A DNA stretch of 64,000 bases from Bacterioplanoides sp. SCSIO 12839 (GTDB taxonomy: Bacteria > Pseudomonadota > Gammaproteobacteria > Pseudomonadales > Oceanobacteraceae), in the NCBI RefSeq assembly GCF_024397975.1, contig NZ_CP073745.1, positions 3,126,501-3,190,500 of the forward strand, given 5' to 3'. This document shows positions 8,001-18,745 of this stretch, piece by piece (the stretch's first letter is position 1; the number at the start of each line of letters is the position of its first letter). Made by a program: the position numbers and the translations under genes. The notes below the pieces were generated by a model. That model had not been told where the DNA came from. It worked only from the letters and a program-made list of their open reading frames with translations, and did no database searches.

Positions 8001-9098
8001 ATGAGCCAACGATCCATTACCAGCGTGCAGATCATCTGTGATTACGCCAGCGGCCTTGGCCTTGCCCCGCAGGATTTAATCGCCAACAGCGCTATCCGCT
8101 CGGAGCAACTACAGCAAGACTGTCAGATTGATGAACAGCAGGAATTGCAGGTCATCAACAACTTACTAAGCCATACCGGGTCACCGTACGAGACCGGAAT
8201 GGAGCTGGGCATGCGTTATCAGCTGACCAGTTATGGCATTTTTGGTTATGCCTTGCTGTCGAGCAGCACACTGCGTCAGGCCATTACATTTGGCCAACAG
8301 TACCTGGCACTGACTTATATTTTTTCTGAGCTGCTGTTAATTGAAGAAGCTGAATCGCAACAAGCTCTGATTGAAATACGTTGTCCGCTGGCCGGGGATA
8401 CCGGCAAGTTATTAGCCAGTCGTGATATGTGGGCTGTGTTAGTGATCATGCGTGAATTATTGCCCGAGCTGGAACAAGGCAAACATAACATCGTGGTGGA
8501 ACTGGATATGCCGGAGCCGGATGGCTTTGCTGGCTCGTTACAGGCAAAACTGCTGCAACAAGCCGGTGTTAACTGGCACTTTAACGCGGGCCGTTTTGCG
8601 TTTGCCGGGCTGTCGACCTTATTGGATGAACCCTTACCCAAAGCCAATGCCATGACTGCTCAGCTGTGTGAGCAACAATGCCGTGAGCTGCTGAATCAAA
8701 AACAAACAGTGCAGTCATCGGTTGAGCAATTATCCTCTACCGATCAATCATCTTCCGTTAAACAGTCAGCGTCTTCCCGGCCACCATCGGTTTGCGAACA
8801 GGTACGGAATCAGATTCTGACCTTGGGCCTGACCAGCAGTATGGAGCAGGTCGCATCATCCATGGCGCGTACGTCCCGTACACTACACCGCCAGCTTCAC
8901 AATGAAGGCAGCAGCTGGAGGCAGGTCCGGGACGATGTTCGTTTGGGCTTAGCGGAAGCATTCCTGAAACAAGCGCTCTCTATTGAGGTCACCGCTGAAC
9001 GTCTGGGATACAGTAACAGCGCTAATTTCAGCCATGCTTTTAAACGCTGGAAAGGAGTCACGCCCAGCGTTTATCGCAAAGACTCACTGAATGAATAA
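8001..9098 (+). CDS. AraC-family regulator with arabinose-binding-like N-domain
   Basis: A 365-residue regulator. The N-terminal two thirds match the Arabinose_bd-type domain seen in OruR-like regulators (for example LGMRYQLTSYGIFGYALLSS), and the C-terminus holds an AraC helix-turn-helix, with MARTSRTLHRQLHNEG as first and AERLGYSNSANFSHAFKRW as second recognition unit. A Ser/Gln-rich linker lies near residues 235-260. The gene sits head to head with the first monooxygenase (130 bp between them) and tail to tail with the second (13 bp), so it most likely responds to a substrate of one of these enzymes. Effector unknown. Confidence 0.87.
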   Translation: MSQRSITSVQIICDYASGLGLAPQDLIANSAIRSEQLQQDCQIDEQQELQVINNLLSHTGSPYETGMELGMRYQLTSYGIFGYALLSSSTLRQAITFGQQYLALTYIFSELLLIEEAESQQALIEIRCPLAGDTGKLLASRDMWAVLVIMRELLPELEQGKHNIVVELDMPEPDGFAGSLQAKLLQQAGVNWHFNAGRFAFAGLSTLLDEPLPKANAMTAQLCEQQCRELLNQKQTVQSSVEQLSSTDQSSSVKQSASSRPPSVCEQVRNQILTLGLTSSMEQVASSMARTSRTLHRQLHNEGSSWRQVRDDVRLGLAEAFLKQALSIEVTAERLGYSNSANFSHAFKRWKGVTPSVYRKDSLNE

Positions 9099-9110
9099 TT
9101 CAGAGGCGCC

Positions 9111-10583
9111 TTAACTAAAAATATGATCCTTACTGCGGAAGTTTTTCGTCCAGCGACGAAAGGTAAAACTGAACCCCGGAAACATCGCAATTACTTTGCC
9201 GCTTTTGCTTTTATACCAGCTGTTGCAGCCACCGTTCTGCCAAACGGTTTTGTTCATTTCTTCATGAATATGCCGGGTGTAACGATCTTCCGCATCCTCA
9301 CGCACCTCAACTGACTGTTTCGCCTGCCGGATCACAGACTTAATGGCAGACATGATGTAGTTCATCTGCGCTTCAATCACAAAAATAGCCGACGTGTGGC
9401 CAATCCCGGTATTGGGCCCAGTAACAATAAACAAATTCGGGAAGCCCGGCGCACTGGTACCCAGATAAGCCCTGGGGAAATCTTCCCAGGCTGAAGCCAG
9501 TGTCGTGCCGCCTTTACCAACCACGGGATAAGAAATCACACCATCGGTGGCATCATAGCCGGTTGAATAAATAATTAAGTCCAACTCTAACTGCTCACCC
9601 TGCGTGGTGTTAATGCCGACCTCGGTAATGGTATCAATACTATCGTCCTGGCTGTGCAAGGTAACGTTATCACGGCAATAAGCCGGATACAGAGCATTGG
9701 AAAGAATGATACGTTTACAGCCAATGCTCCAGTCAGGTGTGACTTTTTTACGCAATTCAGGGTCTTTAATTTGCTGACGAATATGCTTTTTAGCAAGGCG
9801 GGTCGCCATTAAATCACGCATAAATTCAGAATATTTAAATCCGATAATACGGGTCTCAAGCGTCCAATAAATTGCTTCCCGTAATGCCCGATAGACTTTT
9901 TTATGACGCAATAATTTTCGCTGCCAGCCTTTAAACTGATAATCATGACGCGGCATCACCCAATGAGGGCTACGCTGGAAAATGTGTAATTCACCTACAT
10001 CGGGCGCAATTGCCGGAATAATCTGTGCAGCACTGGCACCACTGCCAATGATCGCCACTTTTTTTCCGCGCAAATCAAAATCGTGATTCCAGTTATTGGT
10101 ATGAAAGGACTCGCCTTTAAATGAATCTCGACCTGGAAAATCAGGGATCACTGGGGTACTCAGTGGCCCGGAAGCATTAATCACAAACCGGGCTTTTAAC
10201 GTTTGCGGCTCACCGCTTTGGATATGCCGGACATCGATCTGCCATAAGCTCTCAGCTTCCAGCCATTGAATCTTTTCAACGTTCGAGTGAGTACGAGTTC
10301 GATCACGCAAACGATGTTTATCAATAACATGATTGGTGTAACGTTCAAGTTCATCCTGCTCTGCAAACATCTGAGACCAGTCATAAGGCTCTGATTCAAT
10401 CGAATATAAGGGCGACTGAACATCCACCGCGGCTCCCGGATAGCTGTTCTGGCACCAGGTTCCCCCCATAAACTCCCGACGCTCAAGCAAAATAAAGTCA
10501 TCGATACCCTGCTCTTTTAAACGTATGGCGGCACATTGACCACCAAAACCACTACCAATAATGATGACTGCGTGGGTCGACAT
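9111..10583 (-). CDS. Flavin-containing Baeyer-Villiger-type monooxygenase (second of three)
   Basis: A 490-residue class B monooxygenase with FAD motif GSGFGG at residues 10-15, GGTWCQNSYPG at 40-50, fingerprint FKGESFHTNNWNHD at 155-168 and NADPH motif GSGASA at 180-185. Its layout and the C-terminal GGCNSWYKS block match the first monooxygenase, but the proteins differ throughout, so this is an old paralogue and not a recent copy. It converges on the AraC gene at 8001. Another AraC regulator begins 250 bp away in the opposite direction and may control it. The reaction is an oxygen insertion on a ketone or a related oxidation; substrate not deducible. Confidence 0.9.
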   Translation of the reverse strand: MSTHAVIIIGSGFGGQCAAIRLKEQGIDDFILLERREFMGGTWCQNSYPGAAVDVQSPLYSIESEPYDWSQMFAEQDELERYTNHVIDKHRLRDRTRTHSNVEKIQWLEAESLWQIDVRHIQSGEPQTLKARFVINASGPLSTPVIPDFPGRDSFKGESFHTNNWNHDFDLRGKKVAIIGSGASAAQIIPAIAPDVGELHIFQRSPHWVMPRHDYQFKGWQRKLLRHKKVYRALREAIYWTLETRIIGFKYSEFMRDLMATRLAKKHIRQQIKDPELRKKVTPDWSIGCKRIILSNALYPAYCRDNVTLHSQDDSIDTITEVGINTTQGEQLELDLIIYSTGYDATDGVISYPVVGKGGTTLASAWEDFPRAYLGTSAPGFPNLFIVTGPNTGIGHTSAIFVIEAQMNYIMSAIKSVIRQAKQSVEVREDAEDRYTRHIHEEMNKTVWQNGGCNSWYKSKSGKVIAMFPGFSFTFRRWTKNFRSKDHIFS

Positions 10584-10833
10584 GAGAATCTCCGGTTTCT
10601 GTTTTTATAATCTGATACAAGCGCAATGGCTTTTGGATGCAGGGTATGGGCGCCACCTCGCAGCGTCAAACATTATACCGGGTTCGATTGAGACAACTTT
10701 TCCAACAATATGGCTGCCGGTTATTTTGTATCCATATTCCGTTATTTTGTGCACTGGATATTTTACTGATGTCATTTAAGATGAAAATTCAAACCTGAGC
10801 CTACCGGGCTTAATATACAGACCGGGATTCGTG

Positions 10834-11730
10834 ATGAGTAAATACCATTTTTCCTCAATAGAAGAGCATCATAAAACAGTCGGGATCCGTCTTCCGGAGC
10901 ACCCACTGTTTGATGTAATTCGTATTTCCAGTAACGAGGTCAATCAGGAGCTTACCTGCCAGTCTGAGCTAACGATCAGTACAGATTTTTATTCGATCTC
11001 CCTGAAAAAGATTACAGCCGGAGAGATTCATTATGGCCGTACTCAATACGATTGCTCCAGCGGAACAATGTTGTTCATGGCACCTCGCCAGGAAGTTTCA
11101 ACGTCAGGAGTAAAAGTAGAATCCAGTGCGGTCACTATTCTGATTCATGAAGACTTTGTTCATGGTCATCCGATTATGGAACGCTTACTTAAATATCGTT
11201 TCTTCGACTACTCCACTCACGAAGCCTTACATGTTTCCCCGAATGAAGAAAATCAGATCATGAGCCTGATTGAGGCCATTGAATCTGAAAACCAGAATAA
11301 TCGTGATGAGTTTACTAAAGAACTGATTCTGTCACAGATCGATACCATTCTGCGTTACGCTGATCGCTTCTATCATCGTCAGTTTCTGCTGAGAAAAGAA
11401 AATAACGTATCGACGTTATCTCAGTTTGAAGCTGTCTTTGATGACCTGCTGTCAGCCAATGACGGCATTCCCGAAATTGATGAAGTTGCCAATGCGCTGA
11501 ATATGACCAGTCGTTATCTGAGCGATTCGCTGAAAGCGGAAACCGGAAAAACAGCTAAAGAAAATATTCATCTTAAACTGATCGACGTTGCTAAAGATTT
11601 GTTATTAGCCTCTAACGATTCCGTGGCCACCATTGCCTATCAAATAGGATTTGAATACCCGCAATATTTTGCGCGCCTGTTTAAAAAGAAAGTGGGGATG
11701 ACTCCCACCGAGTACCGTCAACACCACTAG
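10834..11730 (+). CDS. AraC-family transcriptional regulator
   Basis: About 298 residues. The N-terminal domain is a cupin-like sensor (residues about 20-150), with no close match to characterised effectors that I recognise. The C-terminal AraC-type DNA-binding domain includes EVANALNMTSRYLSDSLK and IAYQIGFEYPQYFARLFKKK, ending with the usual GMTPTEYR. ATG at 10834 is preferred over the adjacent GTG at 10831. It is divergent from the second monooxygenase, with 250 bp between starts, and is followed on the same strand by katG after 119 bp. The 10584-10830 gap is AT-rich and shows no other obvious element. Confidence 0.86.
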   Translation: MSKYHFSSIEEHHKTVGIRLPEHPLFDVIRISSNEVNQELTCQSELTISTDFYSISLKKITAGEIHYGRTQYDCSSGTMLFMAPRQEVSTSGVKVESSAVTILIHEDFVHGHPIMERLLKYRFFDYSTHEALHVSPNEENQIMSLIEAIESENQNNRDEFTKELILSQIDTILRYADRFYHRQFLLRKENNVSTLSQFEAVFDDLLSANDGIPEIDEVANALNMTSRYLSDSLKAETGKTAKENIHLKLIDVAKDLLLASNDSVATIAYQIGFEYPQYFARLFKKKVGMTPTEYRQHH

Positions 11731-11797
11731 AATTTGACTGATTATAACTGCCTATTGAGGCTATTTAGAGAATCAAACTGCGTTATTTCCGGATCTG

Positions 11798-14048
<2,251 letters not shown>

Positions 14049-14060
14049 ACGGATCAGAAT

Positions 14061-14090
14061 AAGCCCTCAGCTCATATAAGCTGAGGGCTT
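14061..14090 (+). terminator. Bidirectional terminator between katG and the zinc-protease gene
   Basis: A perfect 12-bp stem AAGCCCTCAGCT/AGCTGAGGGCTT with a six-base loop, flanked by A/T-rich sequence on both sides. It lies 12 bp after the katG stop and 2 bp before the convergent gene's stop, so it can serve both. Confidence 0.9.
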
Positions 14091-14092
14091 AT

Positions 14093-14530
14093 TTATGGGT
14101 GCAAAAATGTTTGCGCCGGATCCACCAGAAAATCATTCCCCATTCCCTGACGTCCGAATAACATCCTATAACTCATTTCAGAACGGTCGGTTAAAGTGAC
14201 TTCGATATTTTTATCAACCGTGCCCAATACAATTCTGGTGCGAATAACGAAACGTTCTTCTGACTCGCCATTTGAAGATTTGATCGAGCGAACATCCACA
14301 ATTGGCGCCCAACAACGAATCGTTTTCTCCACATCATAAATATCCGGGTGAATAGAAAAACTTACGCCTACTTTGTCGTCAGACTCTTCCTGAATAATAT
14401 CATCAACGTGTAAGGACGAAGTTTGTGCTCCGGTATCGACACGTATCTGTAACTTGTTAATCGACAAGTCTGGTAGGCTGCAATTTTCCAGTGCTCCGAT
14501 AATCAATTTGTCTTTCACTAACGCTTCCAT
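14093..14530 (-). CDS. RimK-associated zinc-protease-like protein (RimB/DUF785 family)
   Basis: A 145-residue small aspartic-protease-fold protein of the family often annotated as ATP-dependent zinc protease. The core is IRVDTGAQTSSLHVDDI, where the DTGA motif resembles retropepsins, and the C-terminal GRQGMGNDFLVDPAQTFL is also typical. Its start lies 2 bp from the rimK stop upstream in the operon, so they are co-transcribed, rimK first. In related bacteria this protein trims or modulates RimK-made poly-glutamate tails; that activity is family knowledge, not visible here. Confidence 0.85.
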   Translation of the reverse strand: MEALVKDKLIIGALENCSLPDLSINKLQIRVDTGAQTSSLHVDDIIQEESDDKVGVSFSIHPDIYDVEKTIRCWAPIVDVRSIKSSNGESEERFVIRTRIVLGTVDKNIEVTLTDRSEMSYRMLFGRQGMGNDFLVDPAQTFLHP

Positions 14531-14532
14531 GA

Positions 14533-15438
14533 TCAGCCTTTACCTTTGGTTCGGGTGTTATTGGGCTTAGCATTTTTTTCAATAAAATCGATGATCATCC
14601 CGGCTACATTTTTACCGGTTGCCACTTCGATACCTTCCAGGCCAGGTGAAGAGTTCACTTCCATGACCACCGGCCCATGATTAGAACGCAAAATATCCAC
14701 ACCACAAACATTCAGTCCCATAACCTTAGCGGCGTTGACGGCGGTTGCACGCTCTTCCTTACTTAACCGCACCAGTTCAGCTGTACCACCACGGTGCAAA
14801 TTAGAACGGAATTCACCTTCCGCTCCCTGACGCTTCATGGCAGCAACCACCTTACCGCCAACCACCAGGCAACGAATATCGGCACCGCCGGCTTCTTTAA
14901 TAAATTCCTGTACCAGGATATTGGCCTTTAATCCCATAAAAGCCTCGATGATGCTTTCCGCTGCTTTATTCGTCTCTGCCAATACCACACCAATCCCCTG
15001 AGTGCCTTCCAGCAGTTTAACCACCAAAGGCGCACCACCAACATTTTTAATTAAGTCTTTAATGTTGTCTGGTTTATTAGCAAATCCCGTACGTGGCAGG
15101 CCTACCCCTTTACGGGATAACAGCTGCAATGAACGTAATTTATCGCGGGAGCGGCTGATCGCAACCGATTCATTGATGGCAAACGTACCCATCATTTCAA
15201 ATTGGCGTACTACCGCTGTGCCATAAAAAGTAATAGAGGCACCGATACGCGGAATCACCGCATCGAATTTGGGTAACGGTTCACCGTGATAGCGCACCGA
15301 CGGATTGCTCGATGTAATATCCATGTAGCAATGCAAGGTATCAATCACATCAATCTCGTGGCCACGATTTCGTGCTTCTTCAACCATACGCCGGGTTGAA
15401 TAGAGATTTTCATTACGGGATAAAACGCCAATTTTCAT
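14533..15438 (-). CDS. rimK: Ribosomal protein S6 glutamate ligase RimK
   Basis: A 301-residue ATP-grasp ligase adding glutamate residues to the C-terminus of ribosomal protein S6. The N-terminus [17 protein letters not shown], the [20 protein letters not shown] block, the ATP-grasp loop [11 protein letters not shown] and the catalytic segment RSNLHRGG with [14 protein letters not shown] are all standard. It is followed at 2 bp by the zinc-protease-like gene and preceded at 22 bp by maoP, so all three may form one transcription unit. Length is normal. Confidence 0.96.
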   Translation of the reverse strand: MKIGVLSRNENLYSTRRMVEEARNRGHEIDVIDTLHCYMDITSSNPSVRYHGEPLPKFDAVIPRIGASITFYGTAVVRQFEMMGTFAINESVAISRSRDKLRSLQLLSRKGVGLPRTGFANKPDNIKDLIKNVGGAPLVVKLLEGTQGIGVVLAETNKAAESIIEAFMGLKANILVQEFIKEAGGADIRCLVVGGKVVAAMKRQGAEGEFRSNLHRGGTAELVRLSKEERATAVNAAKVMGLNVCGVDILRSNHGPVVMEVNSSPGLEGIEVATGKNVAGMIIDFIEKNAKPNNTRTKGKG

Positions 15439-15460
15439 AACAATTCTATGGTTTCAGGTA

Positions 15461-15748
15461 TCAACTTGCTTTGATGTAACGATTAATTTGTTGGATCGCT
15501 TCAAGATAACTTTGCCAGGCTTTCTCATATTCCGATTCCACGCTTTTCTGGCCCTCACAGAACAACTTAAATTGCTCTTCAACCGGTCCTTCCGGGCTGG
15601 CTTCGCCTCTCCATATCGCCGATAAACGGCGGCCATAACGACTCAGTAGTTCAGCCTGTTTGATTGTGAAGTGGCCGCTTCTGGCAAAGCCATTCGGAAA
15701 GTGGAGATCATCGTAATACGGTGTGAGATTGTCGCTTTTAATATCCAT
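15461..15748 (-). CDS. maoP: MaoP/DUF413 family protein
   Basis: A 95-residue protein with the DUF413 signature: YYDDLHFPNGFARSGHFTI followed by KQAELLSRYG and an EEQFKLFCEG segment. In E. coli MaoP acts with a short DNA site, maoS, to set up the Ori macrodomain of the chromosome. The gene is divergent from an hdfR-like LysR gene, the same arrangement as E. coli hdfR/yifE, which strengthens the call. It is shorter than the E. coli protein at the C-terminus. The 115-bp gap to hdfR is where a maoS-like site might lie, but I cannot recognise one by eye. Confidence 0.85.
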   Translation of the reverse strand: MDIKSDNLTPYYDDLHFPNGFARSGHFTIKQAELLSRYGRRLSAIWRGEASPEGPVEEQFKLFCEGQKSVESEYEKAWQSYLEAIQQINRYIKAS

Positions 15749-15863
15749 TAGCCGCCTCTATCGCCGGGTCCATTATCGATTTTGCGGAGTATCGGCATGT
15801 AGAGTGTGTAGGTAAATCAATATATATTTATCGTTAAGATAAACAGCTGTTACGGAATAGCGA

Positions 15864-16736
15864 ATGGATCACGATTTACTGAAAACCTTTGTGGAAGTGT
15901 CGAAAACCCGACATTTTGGTAAGGCAGCAGAGAACCTGTACCTTACCCAGGCCGCAGTCAGTTCAAGGGTTCGTCAGCTGGAATCTCAACTCAGCGTGCA
16001 ACTGTTCTTCCGCCAACGCAATAATATCCACCTGACCCCTGCTGGAGAGAAGTTATTGCCTCTGGCCGACGCCAGCCTGACACTGGCACAACGAATCAAA
16101 CAAGAAGTCGCCATCGCAGAAGAGCAGGAACAACAAATCGCCATTGGTGCAACGCCGAATATCTGGGATGCCTTTTTACAGGCCGAACTTGGCAACCTGT
16201 TTACCCGTTTTCCGGGAACCGCGATTCGGGCAGAAGCTCATGCGGCAATGAATATTGCCCGTCAGTTGCTGGAACGAACACTGGATATCGCCATTACCTT
16301 TGATGCACCTAAGGTTGATGAAATAAAAAGTGTCGAACTGCTGGAGCTGCCCCTATATATGGTCAGCACTAGCCAGAATTGCACGATTGATCAGGCATTC
16401 GCTGGCAACTACGTACTGGTCGACTGGGGTACCATGTTTAATGTACAACACGCCCGCACTTTTAAAGATGCACCGTCAGCTATTTTAAAAACCAACACCG
16501 GCCGGATTGCACTGGATTTTCTGCTGAGTAATGGCGGCAGTGCGTATCTCCCTGAAAGTTTGGCCCAACCCTATTTCGAAACCAACCAACTATCCAAAGT
16601 GATTGATACCCCGATCATCAATCGCACGGTGTACGCCAGCATGGCGGATAACCCACAACGGCATGAAAGTTATTTAGACGTTATTAATGCACTGAAAGGC
16701 GTTCAACCTGAAGTTGCTGAGTCTCTGTCGCCGTAA
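15864..16736 (+). CDS. hdfR: LysR-family regulator, HdfR type
   Basis: A 290-residue LysR regulator. The N-terminal winged helix MDHDLLKTFVEVSKTRHFGK and LTQAAVSSRVRQLESQL, with RQRNNIHLTPAGEKLLP after it, closely follows HdfR. The rest is a LysR substrate-binding domain. In E. coli HdfR represses flhDC and regulates a few other genes. Its head-to-head position with maoP is conserved synteny and supports orthology. Targets in this organism are unknown. Confidence 0.85.
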   Translation: MDHDLLKTFVEVSKTRHFGKAAENLYLTQAAVSSRVRQLESQLSVQLFFRQRNNIHLTPAGEKLLPLADASLTLAQRIKQEVAIAEEQEQQIAIGATPNIWDAFLQAELGNLFTRFPGTAIRAEAHAAMNIARQLLERTLDIAITFDAPKVDEIKSVELLELPLYMVSTSQNCTIDQAFAGNYVLVDWGTMFNVQHARTFKDAPSAILKTNTGRIALDFLLSNGGSAYLPESLAQPYFETNQLSKVIDTPIINRTVYASMADNPQRHESYLDVINALKGVQPEVAESLSP

Positions 16737-16762
16737 CAACCTCGGCCAACACACATCAAAAA

Positions 16763-16801
16763 AATGAATTCTTTGCATGACCTCCATGCGAAGAATTCAT
16801 T
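16763..16801. terminator. Hairpin downstream of hdfR
   Basis: A long stem AATGAATTCTTTGCATG / CATGCGAAGAATTCATT with one mismatch and a five-base loop. A run of seven A lies at its left side, so the minus strand has a U-tail. It follows the hdfR stop by 26 bp and probably ends that transcript; it is a cleaner terminator in the minus direction. Confidence 0.65.
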
Positions 16802-16918
16802 AGTCGAAAACAATTATTCATCTATGATTCCTACTTTGTCATGAGCACCAGCCTGGCTCAGGAAGATCCATATCTCTGACTGGTCGCTTTCATATCTCTG
16901 AGAGTAGGTAATTCATAT

Positions 16919-18487
16919 ATGCGATTATTTAACCTGTGCGCCCTATCATCGGCATTATTCCTTGCTGCCTGCGGCGGTGGTTCCGGTGGCGGCTCTAATG
17001 ATGGCGCTGATAACGGCGGTTCTGGAAATGGTGGTTCTGGAAATGGGGGCGGCTCCAGCCAGGTTGACCAATTCAGCTACGTGCTGGGGTTGGATGGCAG
17101 CATCGCATCGGTCAGCACTCAAAGTCATAAGGGTGAAGTTGTTGTTGAGAGCACCCCTTTTGCATTCTTTCCACAGAAATTCAACAGCAGTGGTGAAACC
17201 GAACTGGCAGCACTGTTTGCCCTTCACCAGGGGCAATTAGTGCAGTTAACTCCTGAGAATAATGTTCCCAAAGTGGTTTCGTCTCTGAGCAATCTGAACG
17301 AAGACTCATTCTGCGATATGGAAGATCAGGAAAACGGCAGCAACCCACGTTTATTCTTCAGTATGGCCGGGGATGATCAGGATTGTGCAACAAGCAATGA
17401 TAATCCGGTATTTTATGTCGACGCATCAATGACGGCCGACAACAGTCCGGTCAGGGTCAATAACACAGCCTTGTTTACTGCGATTCGCGCTGAGGCCATT
17501 TTATCATCAGCCTATCAAACCGCAGGTTATCTGGTACGTGAGCAAACGTCAGAAGGTAACGTGCTACGCTACTACAACAATCTGTTTTCTCAGTTTGTTA
17601 CGGTTGATGCAGGCGCAGGTTATAACCCAGAGACAGAAACCTTTTCAGTTACCGATTTTTTCAACACAAATCGCACCATTATTCGCCTCGGCGACGAATA
17701 CTACGATGCCAGCGTGACCAATTTATCAGATGGTCAGCCGGGTCTTAAATTCCTCACAGCCAGCGATCCTAAAGAAGTGAAAACAACGTCAGATCGTGCT
17801 TATTTAGCCCTGGGTTCTGATTATTATCGTCACAATATCGGCCGCTCCGATGTGAAGGAATTTTCGACATTAAATTTAGCGGGCAGTGTAGGCATCGCCA
17901 TTCTGGAAAATGCCTCCATTATTGCGTCCGACGACAATGTTAATAATCGTATCCAACGTTTTTTACAGGTCGATGAGCGTGGTGATAGTGTCACCTTCCA
18001 GTTATTAACTCAGGCAGATTACGACCGCACCGGCACCAGTAGCAGCAGTTTTGGTATGTCGTCTACCGGGCGCGGTGCACTGGTTGAGATCTCATTGCGT
18101 TATGACAGTACCGATGATGAAGAATATGCGTTGTACATTGCCAGTAACAATACCATCACACGCTTCGATGACGCTGAGTGGTTGAACACCTCTCTCAATT
18201 CAAGCTCGCCGTTTTTTAATCGACCACTGTACAGCCAGTTAAAAAATGATGGGCTGACCGTCGCGGAAGTGAATGAAAATAATCTGGCGACGCCATTAAT
18301 CTACGGCAGCCTGCCGGCGGGAGTAGAATCGGTGCGGGCAGAGAGTTTTCCGGTGGATGGCCAATTGATTATCACCACCCGCTCATCGCAAGCGGACCTG
18401 AACGGCCTGGTGTATCAAATCAAACCGGGAGAAGCCGGTTCATTGCGTCAGATTGATGGGCTGAAAGGATTCTCCGTCGGTATCTGA
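16919..18487 (+). CDS. Putative lipoprotein of unknown function
   Basis: A 522-residue exported protein. The signal peptide ends in the lipobox LAAC (Cys18), followed by a flexible Gly/Ser-rich tether of about 30 residues (GGGSGGGS-type repeats), so it is probably anchored in the outer membrane. The large remaining part is acidic and Ser/Asn-rich, with weak repeated strand patterns (for example RGALVEISLRYD), suggesting a beta-propeller or other beta fold, but I recognise no family. It stands alone, with a hairpin after it at 18523. Confidence 0.7.
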   Translation: MRLFNLCALSSALFLAACGGGSGGGSNDGADNGGSGNGGSGNGGGSSQVDQFSYVLGLDGSIASVSTQSHKGEVVVESTPFAFFPQKFNSSGETELAALFALHQGQLVQLTPENNVPKVVSSLSNLNEDSFCDMEDQENGSNPRLFFSMAGDDQDCATSNDNPVFYVDASMTADNSPVRVNNTALFTAIRAEAILSSAYQTAGYLVREQTSEGNVLRYYNNLFSQFVTVDAGAGYNPETETFSVTDFFNTNRTIIRLGDEYYDASVTNLSDGQPGLKFLTASDPKEVKTTSDRAYLALGSDYYRHNIGRSDVKEFSTLNLAGSVGIAILENASIIASDDNVNNRIQRFLQVDERGDSVTFQLLTQADYDRTGTSSSSFGMSSTGRGALVEISLRYDSTDDEEYALYIASNNTITRFDDAEWLNTSLNSSSPFFNRPLYSQLKNDGLTVAEVNENNLATPLIYGSLPAGVESVRAESFPVDGQLIITTRSSQADLNGLVYQIKPGEAGSLRQIDGLKGFSVGI

Positions 18488-18522
18488 ACCGATCAGCAGC
18501 CTGCCAACAGGCACCTCTGAAT

Positions 18523-18555
18523 CCATCAGGCACCTCTGTATAGAGATGCCTGATG
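18523..18555. terminator. Hairpin after the lipoprotein gene
   Basis: CCATCAGGCACCTCT and AGAGATGCCTGATGG pair with one mismatch around a short loop, 36 bp after the stop codon. There is no U-run, so it may be a Rho-independent terminator of weak type or an mRNA end stabiliser. A partial direct repeat CAGGCACCTCTG lies just upstream. Confidence 0.5.
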
Positions 18556-18745
18556 GCGTAAATTGCCCGCCCCGAAAACACATCCCAACAACACTTCAGG
18601 CATACCTGCGCCTAACTTAAGATCTGCATATCAAAACAAGCCTCTATTAATGGCAAGATTGAACATATCAGAGGCCCGGATGGTTGGTGCACAATACTGG
18701 TTATAGAAGGAGTCTCATCCAATAAGAATAACAGCAGGATAATGT

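Noticed and set aside
6303-10583. Recent tandem duplication of the two neighbouring monooxygenases
   Set aside because: The proteins differ across their length and are separated by a regulator in opposite orientation; ancient paralogues fit better.
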